Made by a program: the position numbers and the translations under genes. A DNA stretch of 64,000 nucleotides from Amycolatopsis vastitatis (GTDB lineage Bacteria; Actinomycetota; Actinomycetes; Mycobacteriales; Pseudonocardiaceae). Positions 41,765 through 50,132 of the stretch are shown here, in pieces (positions within the stretch are counted from its first letter, which is position 1; each line of letters starts with the position of its first letter). The notes beneath the pieces are model-generated. The model was given only the letters and a program-made list of their open reading frames with translations, was not told where the DNA came from and made no database searches. The stretch spans positions 124,001 through 188,000 of the forward strand of contig NZ_NMUL01000012.1 of NCBI RefSeq assembly GCF_002234595.1. Reading direction: 5' to 3'.

Positions 41765-43171
41765 ATGGCACGCATCGGCTTGATCAGCCTCTCCGACGGC
41801 CGCGACTACGTCCACAGTGGAATCGTGGAGTTCGTCCGCAGCACCGAGGACAGGCTGGCCGCGGCCCTCGCCGAAGCGGGCCACGAGGTCGTCCGGGCCT
41901 CGACGCCGGTGTTCGCCAACACCGAGGCCACCTCGGCCGGCCGCGAGATCGAGGCGGCCGGGGTGGACCTGACCGTGCTGCACTACTGCGTCTGGGCTTT
42001 CCCGCACTTCACGATGCTCGCCGCGGGTGCGCTCCGCGGGCCGCTGGTCCTGGTGGCCAACCCGGACCCGGTGCAGCCCGGCATGGTCGGGATGCTCGCC
42101 GCGGGCGGCGCGCTGGACCAGATCGGGCGGCGGCACACCCGGCTCTGGGGCGACCCGGCGTCCGTCGTCGCCACGATCGGGACGCGCGGGAACGCGGCGG
42201 CCGCCGTGGCGAAGCTGCGCGGCAGCACGTTCGGCCGGATCGGCGGGCGGCCGATGGGGATGAACACCGCCGTCGCCAACACCGACCAGTGGCAGCGGCA
42301 GTTCGGCATCGACGTCGAGGAGATCGACCAGTGGGAGATCGTCCGGCGCGCCGAAGCGGCCGATCCGGCGGAGAAGCGGACGGCAAGGGAGTGGCTGGAG
42401 CGGCACGCGACCGTGCGCTACGACGGCGTCAAGCTGACCCCCGAGCTGCTGGAGCGGCAGATCGGGGCGTACCTCGCGATGCGGTCGCTCATCGACGAAT
42501 GGCACCTGGACTTCACCGGCGTCAAGGGCCAGCCCGAGCTGACCCGGCACTTCGCGACGATGGACGTCGCCGAGGCGTTCCTCAACGACCCGTACGACTG
42601 GAACGGCCCGAAGGAGACGCACGTGTGCGCGACCGAAGCCGACATGGACGGCGCGCTCACCATGCAGCTGATGAAGCACCTGTCGGGCACGCCGGTGCTC
42701 TTCGCCGACGTCCGCCACTACCACGCGGACCGGGACATCTGGGACCTGTGCAACTCCGGCCAGCACGCGACGTGGTTCGCCGCCCGCAGCGACGACCCGG
42801 CGGAGAACCTGGCCCGCGTGACACTGCACCCGGAAGTGTTCTTCTTCCCGGCCGGCGGCGCTTCGGTGCACCACATCGCCGCACCGGGGCGGATGACGCT
42901 GGCCCGGCTGACCCGGCTCGACGGCGCCTACCGCCTGCAGCTGATGCCGGGCGAGTTCGAGAACTACGACGAGGCCACGACCGCGGCGCTGGAGGCGCAG
43001 TCGACCCCGGAGTGGCCCCACGCGTTCGCCCGGCTCGACGTGCCCGCGGAAACCTTCCTTTCGCGCTTCGGCGCCAACCACATCCACGCCGTACCGGGTG
43101 ACCTACGGCCTGAACTCAGGGAGGTGTGCGACCTGCTGGGGATGACCCTGGACGAGTTCACCCGCGGCTGA
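41765..43171 (+). CDS. L-fucose/L-arabinose isomerase-family protein
   Basis: 468 residues from ATG 41765 with GGAAGGGAA upstream. It matches the family with a fucose-isomerase-type catalytic domain: N-terminal RIGLISLSDGRDYVHSG, middle ANPDPVQPGMVGMLAAGGAL, metal-site region CATEADMDGALTMQLMKHLS, then CNSGQHATWFA and FANHIHAV-like C-terminus. It should interconvert an aldose and a ketose using a divalent metal. As the last gene of the ABC operon it probably acts on the imported sugar. No kinase or aldolase is encoded here. Confidence 0.85.
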   Translation: MARIGLISLSDGRDYVHSGIVEFVRSTEDRLAAALAEAGHEVVRASTPVFANTEATSAGREIEAAGVDLTVLHYCVWAFPHFTMLAAGALRGPLVLVANPDPVQPGMVGMLAAGGALDQIGRRHTRLWGDPASVVATIGTRGNAAAAVAKLRGSTFGRIGGRPMGMNTAVANTDQWQRQFGIDVEEIDQWEIVRRAEAADPAEKRTAREWLERHATVRYDGVKLTPELLERQIGAYLAMRSLIDEWHLDFTGVKGQPELTRHFATMDVAEAFLNDPYDWNGPKETHVCATEADMDGALTMQLMKHLSGTPVLFADVRHYHADRDIWDLCNSGQHATWFAARSDDPAENLARVTLHPEVFFFPAGGASVHHIAAPGRMTLARLTRLDGAYRLQLMPGEFENYDEATTAALEAQSTPEWPHAFARLDVPAETFLSRFGANHIHAVPGDLRPELREVCDLLGMTLDEFTRG

Positions 43172-43242
43172 GCGAAACTGTCGGTGCCCGCCGGTAGCGT
43201 GGAAAACGGGGGCTGCTCACGGCCCGATCGTCGCGGCCGGCC

Positions 43243-43289
43243 CGGATCTCGATGAGACTGCATCTGGGGGTCAGCCTCATCGAGATCCG
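43243..43289 (+). terminator. Hairpin after the sugar operon
   Basis: CGGATCTCGATGAG (43243-43256) pairs perfectly with CTCATCGAGATCCG (43276-43289), leaving a 19-nt loop. It lies 72 nt past the isomerase stop and is the likely operon terminator. The rest of the gap before 43414 shows no gene. Confidence 0.65.
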
Positions 43290-43413
43290 TTCTCCTCCAC
43301 TTGATCGTCCACAGTGGACACTTCAGGCCGATTCACCTGGGAAGCTGGCGCGCGCACCGGATCGGTGATTTATTGGAGCGGGTCAGGCACTGTCGGTAAG
43401 GGGAGGGCTCGCG

Positions 43414-44910
43414 ATGGTGGACGTACGCAAGCGGCTGCTGACGGCCGTGGCGGCGACAGCGGTACTGGGCAGCCTGCTGACGGCGGCACCGGCTTCGGCG
43501 GCCGAAGCCGTCGACTGGAAGCCGTGTGCGGACGCGCCGGAGATCGACTGCGGCGCGGTGACCGTGCCGATCGACTGGGCGCACCCGGACCGCGGCACCA
43601 CGACGGTCGCGCTCGCCCGGCGCAAGGCCACGGACCCGCAGGCCAGGATCGGCTCGATCCTGATGGACCCGGGCGGCCCCGGCGGATCGGGCGTCGAGGA
43701 GGTCAAGTACGGCTGGACACTTTCGCCGGAGATCACCAAGCGGTTCGACACCGTCGGTTTCGACCCGCGCGGCGTCGGCGCCAGCACCCAGATCAAGTGC
43801 GGGCTCGACGAGCTGATCGCCGACCACCCCGTGGTGCCGCGCAACCAGGCCGAGTTCGAGCAGCTCGCGCAGTACAACCGGAAGCTCGGCGAAAGCTGCG
43901 CCCGGCTCACCGGGCCGCTGGCGCGGTTCGGCGACACCAAGAGCGTCGCGCGGGACATGGACACCATCCGCGCCGCGCTCGGCGACCGGAAGCTGACCTA
44001 CTACGGCGTTTCCTACGGCACGCTGATGGGCCAGCAGTACGCCGAGCTGTTCCCGGACAAGGTCCGCGCGCTCGTGCTGGACAGCAACATGGACCACTCG
44101 CAGTTCACCACGTGGGGGTTCCTCGACAGCGAAACGCAGTCGGTGCAGGCGGAGTTCGGCGAGTTCGCCGCGTGGTGCGGCCGGACGCCGAGCTGCGCGC
44201 TGCACGGCCAGGACGTCTCCAAGCTGACGCGCGCCCTTCAGGACAAGGCCGCGCGCGGGGAGCTGAAGGATCCGCAGAGCGGTGAGCCCCTCACGCCGCT
44301 GGACCTCGCGTCGATCATCCGCGCCCACTTCTACGGCCCGGACTGGGACCTGCTGGCGAAAACGCTCAAGTCGTTCGCGGACGGCGCCAAGCCGGCCGCG
44401 TCGGCGAAGCTGAAGGACGACATCCCGGTCAACACCGTGTTCCAGAGCGTGTTCTGCGACGACTGGAACCTGCCGGTCCACAACTTCGCCGAACTCGAGA
44501 CCTACCGTCGTGCGGCCGCGGCGTTCGCCCCGGACGTCAAGGTCAGCTCGCTGGGCTGGGCCGCGATCACCGGCTGCATCGGCTGGCCGGGCCAGGCCGA
44601 CAACCCGCAGCACCCCCTGCGGCCGCACGGTGCGCCGCCCCTGCTGATGCTGAGCAGCAAGCACGACCCCGCGACGCCGTATTCGTGGTCGCGGGCCGCG
44701 GCCCGGCAGAGCGGCAGCACGCTGCTCACCTACGACGGCTGGGGCCACGGCGCGTACTTCAAGAAAAGCCAGTGCGTGGTCACGGCGACCGACGACTACC
44801 TGATCACCGGCAAGCTCCCGGCCGAGGGCACGCACTGCGCCGCGGTCGAGCCGGGCACGGCGCAGGCCCGGGTCGCCGGACCGAAACCGCCGTCGGCAAC
44901 CGCCTTCTGA
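43414..44910 (+). CDS. Secreted alpha/beta-hydrolase (tripeptidyl aminopeptidase type)
   Basis: 498 residues. A Sec signal covers about residues 1-30, ending ASA-AEA. Marks of the TAP/prolyl aminopeptidase-like family: VTVPIDWAHPDRGTTTVALA, oxyanion-region MDPGGPGGSGVEEV, nucleophile YYGVSYGTLMGQ, Asp in SSKHDPATPYSWS and His in YDGWGHGAYF. It probably trims short peptides from the N-terminus of exported or external proteins. Confidence 0.93.
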   Translation: MVDVRKRLLTAVAATAVLGSLLTAAPASAAEAVDWKPCADAPEIDCGAVTVPIDWAHPDRGTTTVALARRKATDPQARIGSILMDPGGPGGSGVEEVKYGWTLSPEITKRFDTVGFDPRGVGASTQIKCGLDELIADHPVVPRNQAEFEQLAQYNRKLGESCARLTGPLARFGDTKSVARDMDTIRAALGDRKLTYYGVSYGTLMGQQYAELFPDKVRALVLDSNMDHSQFTTWGFLDSETQSVQAEFGEFAAWCGRTPSCALHGQDVSKLTRALQDKAARGELKDPQSGEPLTPLDLASIIRAHFYGPDWDLLAKTLKSFADGAKPAASAKLKDDIPVNTVFQSVFCDDWNLPVHNFAELETYRRAAAAFAPDVKVSSLGWAAITGCIGWPGQADNPQHPLRPHGAPPLLMLSSKHDPATPYSWSRAAARQSGSTLLTYDGWGHGAYFKKSQCVVTATDDYLITGKLPAEGTHCAAVEPGTAQARVAGPKPPSATAF

Positions 44911-44982
44911 CGCTTCCGTCGCGTGGCCGGACCGAGCAGAATCGGTTCCGGCCACGCGACGCTGCGGGGAAGGGAGCCGGAC

Positions 44983-45840
44983 ATGGGGTTCAGGAGCAGG
45001 ACTTTCCACCGGATCCTGGCCGGAGCCGCGGTCGTCCTCGCGCTGGCTTCGCTGACGACGGCGCCGGCGGAAGCCAGGCCCACCCACGGCGGATACCTCG
45101 CCCTCGGTGATTCGGTGGCGTTCGGCTACCGGCCGGGTGCCGTCACCCCGCCCGCGGACTACCTGAACCCGGCCAACTTCCGCGGATACGCGGAGAAATA
45201 CGCATCCTTACGCGGGCTTCGGCTGGCGAACGCGTCCTGCCCCGGCGAAACGACGGCGAGCATGCTGACGCCGGGCGCGCAGAGCAACGGCTGCGAGAAC
45301 TCCCTCGGTTCCCCGGCCGGCTACCGGACGTCGTTCCCGCTGCACGTCAGCTATCCCGGCACCCAGGTCGAGTACGCGGTGCGGTACCTGCGCACCCACC
45401 CGGACACCCGGCTGGTGACGCTGACCATCGGCGCCAACGACCTGTTCCTCTGCCAGGACACCACGCCGGACCAGTGCACGAGCTCGTTCCCCGCCGCGCT
45501 CGACCAGGTGAGCCGGAACCTCGCGGCCATCCTCGGGGCGGTGCGCGCCCACTACCGCGGCGACTTGGCGCTGGTGTCGTACTACTCGCTCGACTACCGC
45601 GATCCGGTTCAGGTCGCGCGGGTGAAGGCCATCGACGCGGCTTTGGCTCAGGTGACCCGTCGCTACCACGGGTTCGTCGCCGACGGCTTCACGGCGTTCC
45701 GGTGGGCTTCCCTGCGTGCCGGCGGGGATCCGTGCGCCGCCGGGTTGCTGATTCCGCTGCCCGGCGGGGGGTGCGATGTTCATCCCACGGCCGCCGGACA
45801 TTGGGCGTTGGCTGCCGCGCTTGCCGTGGCTGTTCATTGA
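44983..45840 (+). CDS. Secreted SGNH/GDSL hydrolase
   Basis: 285 residues from ATG 44983 behind GGGAAGGGAG. Signal peptide about residues 1-31. SGNH blocks: GGYLALGDSVAFGYRPGA (Ser), ITLTIGANDLFL-type Gly-Asn (VTLTIGANDLF) and the C-terminal DVHPTAAGHWAL (Asp-His). It should be an extracytoplasmic esterase or lipase. Two Cys pairs may form disulphides. Confidence 0.92.
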   Translation: MGFRSRTFHRILAGAAVVLALASLTTAPAEARPTHGGYLALGDSVAFGYRPGAVTPPADYLNPANFRGYAEKYASLRGLRLANASCPGETTASMLTPGAQSNGCENSLGSPAGYRTSFPLHVSYPGTQVEYAVRYLRTHPDTRLVTLTIGANDLFLCQDTTPDQCTSSFPAALDQVSRNLAAILGAVRAHYRGDLALVSYYSLDYRDPVQVARVKAIDAALAQVTRRYHGFVADGFTAFRWASLRAGGDPCAAGLLIPLPGGGCDVHPTAAGHWALAAALAVAVH

Positions 45841-45919
45841 GTTGCCGGAATTTCAAGATACGGCTGGGGGAAATCGACACTCTCGTTGTAGGCCGGAGGT
45901 GATTCACCCCGAAAATCCA

Positions 45920-46144
45920 TTACCGCGGCCTGCGCCGCCAGAGGCCGGTGACCACCGCCAGCGCGCGAGCACCCGGGGACGCCGCCCGGACCGCCGGTTC
46001 CGGGCCGATCCTGCGTCGCATCCGGTAGGCCAGTTCCAGCACCTCGAGGTCTTCGGGGCGGCGCCTGCCGTGGACATCCGGCCGGAGCATCAGCTCCCCC
46101 ACCGTGACTGGCCTGCCACTGGCACGGTGCGCCGTGCGCGCCAT
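45920..46144 (-). CDS. Small protein with the shared N-terminal motif
   Basis: 74 residues from ATG 46144 with GGAGG seven nt upstream. MARTAHRASGRPVTVGELML resembles the starts of the proteins at 8884 and 47009. The rest is basic and has a weak hydrophobic stretch ALAVVTGLW near the C-terminus, possibly a shortened membrane helix. It might be a truncated relative of the two longer proteins. Function unknown. Confidence 0.55.
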   Translation of the reverse strand: MARTAHRASGRPVTVGELMLRPDVHGRRRPEDLEVLELAYRMRRRIGPEPAVRAASPGARALAVVTGLWRRRPR

Positions 46145-46331
46145 CGGGAACCTCCGCTTGCTTTGCCGACCGGGACCCCGATTCTATGAATCTGATTCGG
46201 GTTCGTCACCTTACTGGCGAGTTCTGTCCGGTCGGTCAGCCTCGCCGCATGATCATCACCGGGGTTCTGACCATTGACGACCGTCCGACCTGGGAAAACC
46301 CGCAGTACCGGATTCCGCTCGGCTCGCAGCG

Positions 46332-47009
46332 TCAGCGACGGTGACGACCGCCGCCGCCGCAACCATGGTGCCCGCCGCCGAAGGACCAGTTCCCGGCGGG
46401 GCGGCGGCCCGCGGACGGCGCCTGCCAATCCGGCGCCGCAGGGCGGCCGCGCGACCAGAGTGGGACGTCCGGGATCTCGTGGCGCACCGGCATCACCTGC
46501 TGCTGCGGCTTCGGTTTCGCCGGCTCCGGCACCTTCGCCTTGGAGACGATCTTCACCGCTCGCGCGAGCTTGCCGCGGTGCGCTACCGGATCGACGGAAT
46601 TCGGTTCCGGGTCGACGACTGCCGGGGAAATCCCACCCGAATCCGCGGGCGGCGCTACGGAATCAGGAGCCGGTTTGGCCGGTGGCACCGCGGCGTGCGA
46701 CGGCGGCGGCAACGGCACCAGGGCGACCGGCGGGGGCTCCAGGCCGACCGGTGGCCACGTCGCGCCCGCGCTCCGCTCGACCGGCATCGACACCGCCGCG
46801 CTGACCCCGCCGGTCAACGCGAGCGCCCCGGCGACCACGGAGAACACCCGCAGCCGCGCCAGTGAACGCAGTACCGGCGATTTCTCGCGGTGGCGTGCCC
46901 GCGGAAGCACGAGTGTGTCCTCGTCCCGATAACGGTCGCGCGCCGCTTCGGACCGGACCAGCAGGTCGGCGACGGTGACCTGCTCTCGGCGCGGAGCCCT
47001 GCGTGCCAT
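46332..47009 (-). CDS. Single-pass membrane protein with proline-rich stalk and Gly/His tail
   Basis: 225 residues from ATG 47009 with GGAGG five nt upstream. N-terminus MARRAPRREQVTVADLLVRS, a basic segment, one membrane span (about residues 53-73), a long Pro/Ala/Lys-rich region and a C-terminal tail FGGGHHGCGGGGRHRR. It shares layout and tail type with the protein at 8291-8884. No catalytic domain. A good sigma-70-like promoter precedes it. Function unknown; the tail could bind metal. Confidence 0.72.
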   Translation of the reverse strand: MARRAPRREQVTVADLLVRSEAARDRYRDEDTLVLPRARHREKSPVLRSLARLRVFSVVAGALALTGGVSAAVSMPVERSAGATWPPVGLEPPPVALVPLPPPSHAAVPPAKPAPDSVAPPADSGGISPAVVDPEPNSVDPVAHRGKLARAVKIVSKAKVPEPAKPKPQQQVMPVRHEIPDVPLWSRGRPAAPDWQAPSAGRRPAGNWSFGGGHHGCGGGGRHRR

Positions 47010-47371
47010 CAAACCCTCCACCATGGGCCGGCCGGACGGCGGCAACGCGTCCGGACGGCCGATCATAGGAATGGTCCAGCGTCCTGTAAAGGCTCGTTCA
47101 CCCTCGGTTCGGGCAAGCGCCGCGCACACTTCCGCGGGGAACGCGTGGCCGGACTGTCCTCGGCACCCCGTCAAGTCCTGGTGAATTTGACAGATTTCCT
47201 ACGAAGGTTTTGTGCCATCCAGACGAACTTCTCCGCCACGGCCGGATTTCGCTGTTCCATTCGCCAAAGTTCGGTTCCATCGGATAGCTTGCTCCTACCG
47301 GTCAGTACCGGTGGGTGAGGCCGATCGGGTGAGGCGATCAGCGAACAGATCGAGGGAAGCGGGGACGCACC
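47010..47371. other. 362-nt gene-free divergent region
   Basis: It separates the Gly/His-tail protein gene from the transglycosylase gene. A TTGACA at 47186-47191 faces the transglycosylase but lacks a convincing -10 box. Near 47315-47340 GGGTGAGGC is directly repeated 14 nt apart. I looked for a c-di-AMP (ydaO-type) riboswitch, sometimes found before actinobacterial cell-wall enzymes, and saw no clear match. Confidence 0.4.
47062..47090 (-). promoter_or_regulatory. Promoter of the Gly/His-tail protein gene
   Basis: On the minus strand TTTACA (47090-47085) and TATGAT (47067-47062) are 17 nt apart, both near consensus. The start codon lies 53 nt downstream. Confidence 0.7.
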
Positions 47372-48541
47372 ATGCCGAAGCACCGGCCACGTCGCAAGAG
47401 CACGCGATCGGCGGTCCGGCGGACCGCGGCCGCGCTCGCGGGTGGGGCGCTCGTCGTGCTGCCCACGTTGACGACCGGCCTGCCGACGCCGGTCGTGGTC
47501 GCCGACGCCGGCAACGGCAACGTTCTGCCCGACCGGGCCGCCGCGCCGCTCCAGCAGCCGAACATCGTCATGCCGCCGATCGCCGTCGACGGGAGCCTGC
47601 CCCAGCCGCCGCTGCCCGAGCCGCTGGTCGTGCCGGGCGGCCGCGCCGGCTCGGCGGGCATCTCCGGGCCGCTGGGCATCCCGGGCAGCATGCTCAAGGC
47701 GTACAAGAACGCCGCCGACATCCTCGCCAAGGAGCAGCCGAACTGCCACCTCGACTGGGCACTGATCGCGAGCATCGGCCGGATCGAGTCGAACCACGCC
47801 CGCGGCGGCTACGTCAACGCGGCGGGCGACACGCTCGAGCCGATCCTCGGCCCGGTGCTCAACGGCGCCGGCGCGTTCGCCGCGATCCCGGACACCGACG
47901 GCGGCAAGTACGACGGCGACGCCCGGTGGGACCGCGCGGTCGGCCCGACGCAGTTCATCCCGTCGACGTGGCGCGGCTACGCCTCCGACGGCAACGGCGA
48001 CGGCGTGTCGAACCCGAACAACATCTACGACGAGGCACTGGCCACCGCGCGCTACCTGTGCTCGGGCGGGCTGGACCTCTCGACGGACGCGGGGCAGCGC
48101 ATCGCCGTGCGCCGCTACAACAACTCGCAGTCCTATGTGGACACCGTGATGGCGTGGGCCGCGGCCTACCGCGGCGGGGTGGCCCAGCTGCCCGACAGCC
48201 AGGTGCCGATCGGCGCGGCCGACGCCCCCGGCGACGCCGCGGCGGGCAGCCCGGCGGCCCTCCCGGCTCCGCCCGCGCCCCCGGTTACGCCCGCGCCGCC
48301 GGTGACCGCCCTGCCGCCGGGCTCGCTGCCGGCCGGCACCACCCCGTCCGGGACGACGACCCCGCCGTCCACCAAGCCGACGACGACGAAGCCTTCCCCG
48401 ACCACGGACCCGTCGACGCCCACCACGCCGCCGACGACCTCGACCACCACCACGCCCCCGGCGACGACGACCGCGGCCAACACCCCGGCCGACTCCGCGG
48501 GCACCACCACCGAAACGACGACCACCACCCCGGCCGGATGA
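47372..48541 (+). CDS. Secreted lytic transglycosylase (MltB/SLT type) with Thr/Pro tail
   Basis: 389 residues. A basic N-terminus and hydrophobic stretch (about 1-43) form an export signal. The catalytic domain (about 110-270) has ALIASIGRIESNHARGGYVN with the catalytic Glu, then VGPTQFIPSTWRGYASDGNG and PNNIYDEALATARYLCSGG. The remaining 115 residues are rich in Thr and Pro, a flexible wall-spanning linker. It should cleave peptidoglycan during growth. The next gene overlaps its stop. Confidence 0.93.
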   Translation: MPKHRPRRKSTRSAVRRTAAALAGGALVVLPTLTTGLPTPVVVADAGNGNVLPDRAAAPLQQPNIVMPPIAVDGSLPQPPLPEPLVVPGGRAGSAGISGPLGIPGSMLKAYKNAADILAKEQPNCHLDWALIASIGRIESNHARGGYVNAAGDTLEPILGPVLNGAGAFAAIPDTDGGKYDGDARWDRAVGPTQFIPSTWRGYASDGNGDGVSNPNNIYDEALATARYLCSGGLDLSTDAGQRIAVRRYNNSQSYVDTVMAWAAAYRGGVAQLPDSQVPIGAADAPGDAAAGSPAALPAPPAPPVTPAPPVTALPPGSLPAGTTPSGTTTPPSTKPTTTKPSPTTDPSTPTTPPTTSTTTTPPATTTAANTPADSAGTTTETTTTTPAG

Positions 48542-48801
48542 GCCCGGTGGAGCCGTTCCTGGTGCACATCCGCTGCGACACCGACGGCTACACCCATGCC
48601 GTCACCGAGGACGAGTTCGCGGCGGGGCGGCACGACGGGCGGTTCCGGGCGGTGTGCGGGCACGTGGTGCTGGCGGCGCCGATGATCGAGGCGCCGGGCC
48701 GGTTCGACCCGGTGTGCCGCGACATCCTGCGCGGGGACGGCGAACCGCCTTCGGTACCCCGCCAGGAGCGACGCCGGCTGCGGTGGCGCAGCCGGCGCTA
48801 G
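48538..48801 (+). CDS. Small Cys-containing protein coupled to the transglycosylase gene
   Basis: 87 residues from ATG 48538, overlapping the transglycosylase stop (ATGA). FLVHIRCDTDGYTHAVTEDE, FRAVCGHVVLAAPMIEAPG and FDPVCRDILR give three Cys and two His in a spacing that could bind zinc; the C-terminus is strongly basic. No signal peptide. Coupling suggests linked expression, but I cannot name a function. Confidence 0.7.
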   Translation: MSPVEPFLVHIRCDTDGYTHAVTEDEFAAGRHDGRFRAVCGHVVLAAPMIEAPGRFDPVCRDILRGDGEPPSVPRQERRRLRWRSRR

Positions 48802-49568
48802 CGGACCAGGGCTTCGATGCCGTCGAGCATCCGGTCGAGGCCGAACGCGTACGCCGCGTCGCCCTGGGCCTTGGCGCTCTGGTCGAACCCGCCGCCGAGC
48901 CAGATCCGGTTCATCGCCGGGTGCGCGTCGACCACGAAGTAGTTCTCCCAGAACGAAGACCGCTGGTGCCACCAGGCTTCGGTCGACTGACCGGTGCTGC
49001 GTTCGAGCCGCGCGTCCTCCGCGCCGAGCGCCGCGTTCGCGTCGACGTACGTGCCGATCCCGTTGGCCGCCGCGACCGCCTGCCGCGGCGACAGCCCCAG
49101 ACCGTCCATAATGGACAGCAAGTACTCCTGCCCGGCCAGCTGGCCGGGCCCGAGCGGCGGCCGGACCCGCGACACCTCGCACAGCCACGGGTGACCGCGG
49201 TAGGCCGCCCACGTCCGTTCGGCGTACAGCGCGACCTGCTCGCGCCAGTCGCCGGGCCGCGGCTCGCCCGGCCCGGGCAGCCGCCGCTCGACGAGCACGT
49301 CGTCGACCATCAGGTCCACCAGCTCGGCCTTGCCGGGCACGTAGGTGTACAGCGTCATCGTGCCCGCGCCGAGCTCCTTGGCGACGCGGTGCATCGACGC
49401 CGCGGCGAGCCCTTCGGCGTCCGCGACCGCGATCGCGGCGGCGACGACCCGCTCGATCGTCAGCGTCGGACGACGGCCCCTGGTCGGTTCGGGGGCGCCG
49501 CCGCGAGCCCGCCAGAGCAGCGCGAGCGTCCGGTCGACGTCCTCGGCACCAGTGCGTTCGACGGTCAT
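48798..49568 (-). CDS. TetR-family regulator
   Basis: 256 residues from ATG 49568. HTH: LTIERVVAAAIAVADAEGLA, SMHRVAKELGAGTMTLYTYV and PGKAELVDLM. The C-terminal domain (TetR_C type) spans residues about 110-250. The stop codon shares a CTAG with the convergent small gene. Target unknown. Confidence 0.9.
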   Translation of the reverse strand: MTVERTGAEDVDRTLALLWRARGGAPEPTRGRRPTLTIERVVAAAIAVADAEGLAAASMHRVAKELGAGTMTLYTYVPGKAELVDLMVDDVLVERRLPGPGEPRPGDWREQVALYAERTWAAYRGHPWLCEVSRVRPPLGPGQLAGQEYLLSIMDGLGLSPRQAVAAANGIGTYVDANAALGAEDARLERSTGQSTEAWWHQRSSFWENYFVVDAHPAMNRIWLGGGFDQSAKAQGDAAYAFGLDRMLDGIEALVR

Positions 49569-49628
49569 GCGCTCCCCTCGGTCTCGCTCGGACATTACCC
49601 TGGAAGGGGACGGAGGGGGCGTGAGGAG

Positions 49629-50048
49629 ATGACGCGACGCAAACCACCCAAGGTCGCTTTCCGCTGGTGGGTGGACCGGCAGATCGCCGAAGCCCGCGAA
49701 CGCGGCGAGTTCGACGACCTGCCCGGCACCGGGAAGCCGCTGCCGAAGCCCACCGGCAACGACGCGGCCACCGACTGGGTGCTCCGCGAGGTCAAGAAGG
49801 GCGGGCACGACACCAAGGCGTTGCTGCCGCCGGCCCTCGCGCTCAAGCGCGAAGTCCAGGACCTGCCGGAGACCCTCGCCGCGGAACGCACCGAACAGCG
49901 CGTGCGGGAGCTCGTCGAGGACCTCAACCGGCGGATCCGCCAGGCCTACCTCAACCACCACACCGGCCCGCCGCTCACGGTCGCGCTGGTGGACGTCGAG
50001 GAGGCCGTGGCGGACTGGCGGCGCTCACGAGCCGCGTCGCAGTACTAG
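49629..50048 (+). CDS. DUF1992 (DnaJ-homologue C28-like) protein
   Basis: 139 residues. The family core is clear: VDRQIAEARERGEFDDLPGT and GKPLPKP, followed by helical LREVKKGGHDTKALLPPALA and VRELVEDLNRRIRQAYLNHH. Proteins of this family are small, helical and of unknown role despite the DnaJ-related name. The stop codon lies inside the left arm of an inverted-repeat element. Confidence 0.88.
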   Translation: MTRRKPPKVAFRWWVDRQIAEARERGEFDDLPGTGKPLPKPTGNDAATDWVLREVKKGGHDTKALLPPALALKREVQDLPETLAAERTEQRVRELVEDLNRRIRQAYLNHHTGPPLTVALVDVEEAVADWRRSRAASQY

Positions 50049-50132
50049 TCCGGCCAAAAGTAGGCCGACCCTCACGCAGCACGTAACCGTTGCTGCTAAG
50101 CCATCGGCCGTGGCTGTGGCCGGACTAGTACT
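50041..50132. repeat. 92-bp element with perfect 16-bp terminal inverted repeats
   Basis: AGTACTAGTCCGGCCA (50041-50056) and TGGCCGGACTAGTACT (50117-50132) are perfect inverted copies. The interior also has inverted pieces (AGGCCGA with TCGGCCG, CAGCA with TGCTG), so a long cruciform or RNA stem is possible. It lies between convergent genes, and its ends carry one stop codon and abut the other. It could be a two-way terminator or a small non-autonomous transposable element. Confidence 0.6.

Noticed and set aside
47190..47371. Possible c-di-AMP (ydaO) riboswitch before the transglycosylase
   Set aside because: Conserved core segments are not visible; only a short direct repeat and a partial promoter were found.
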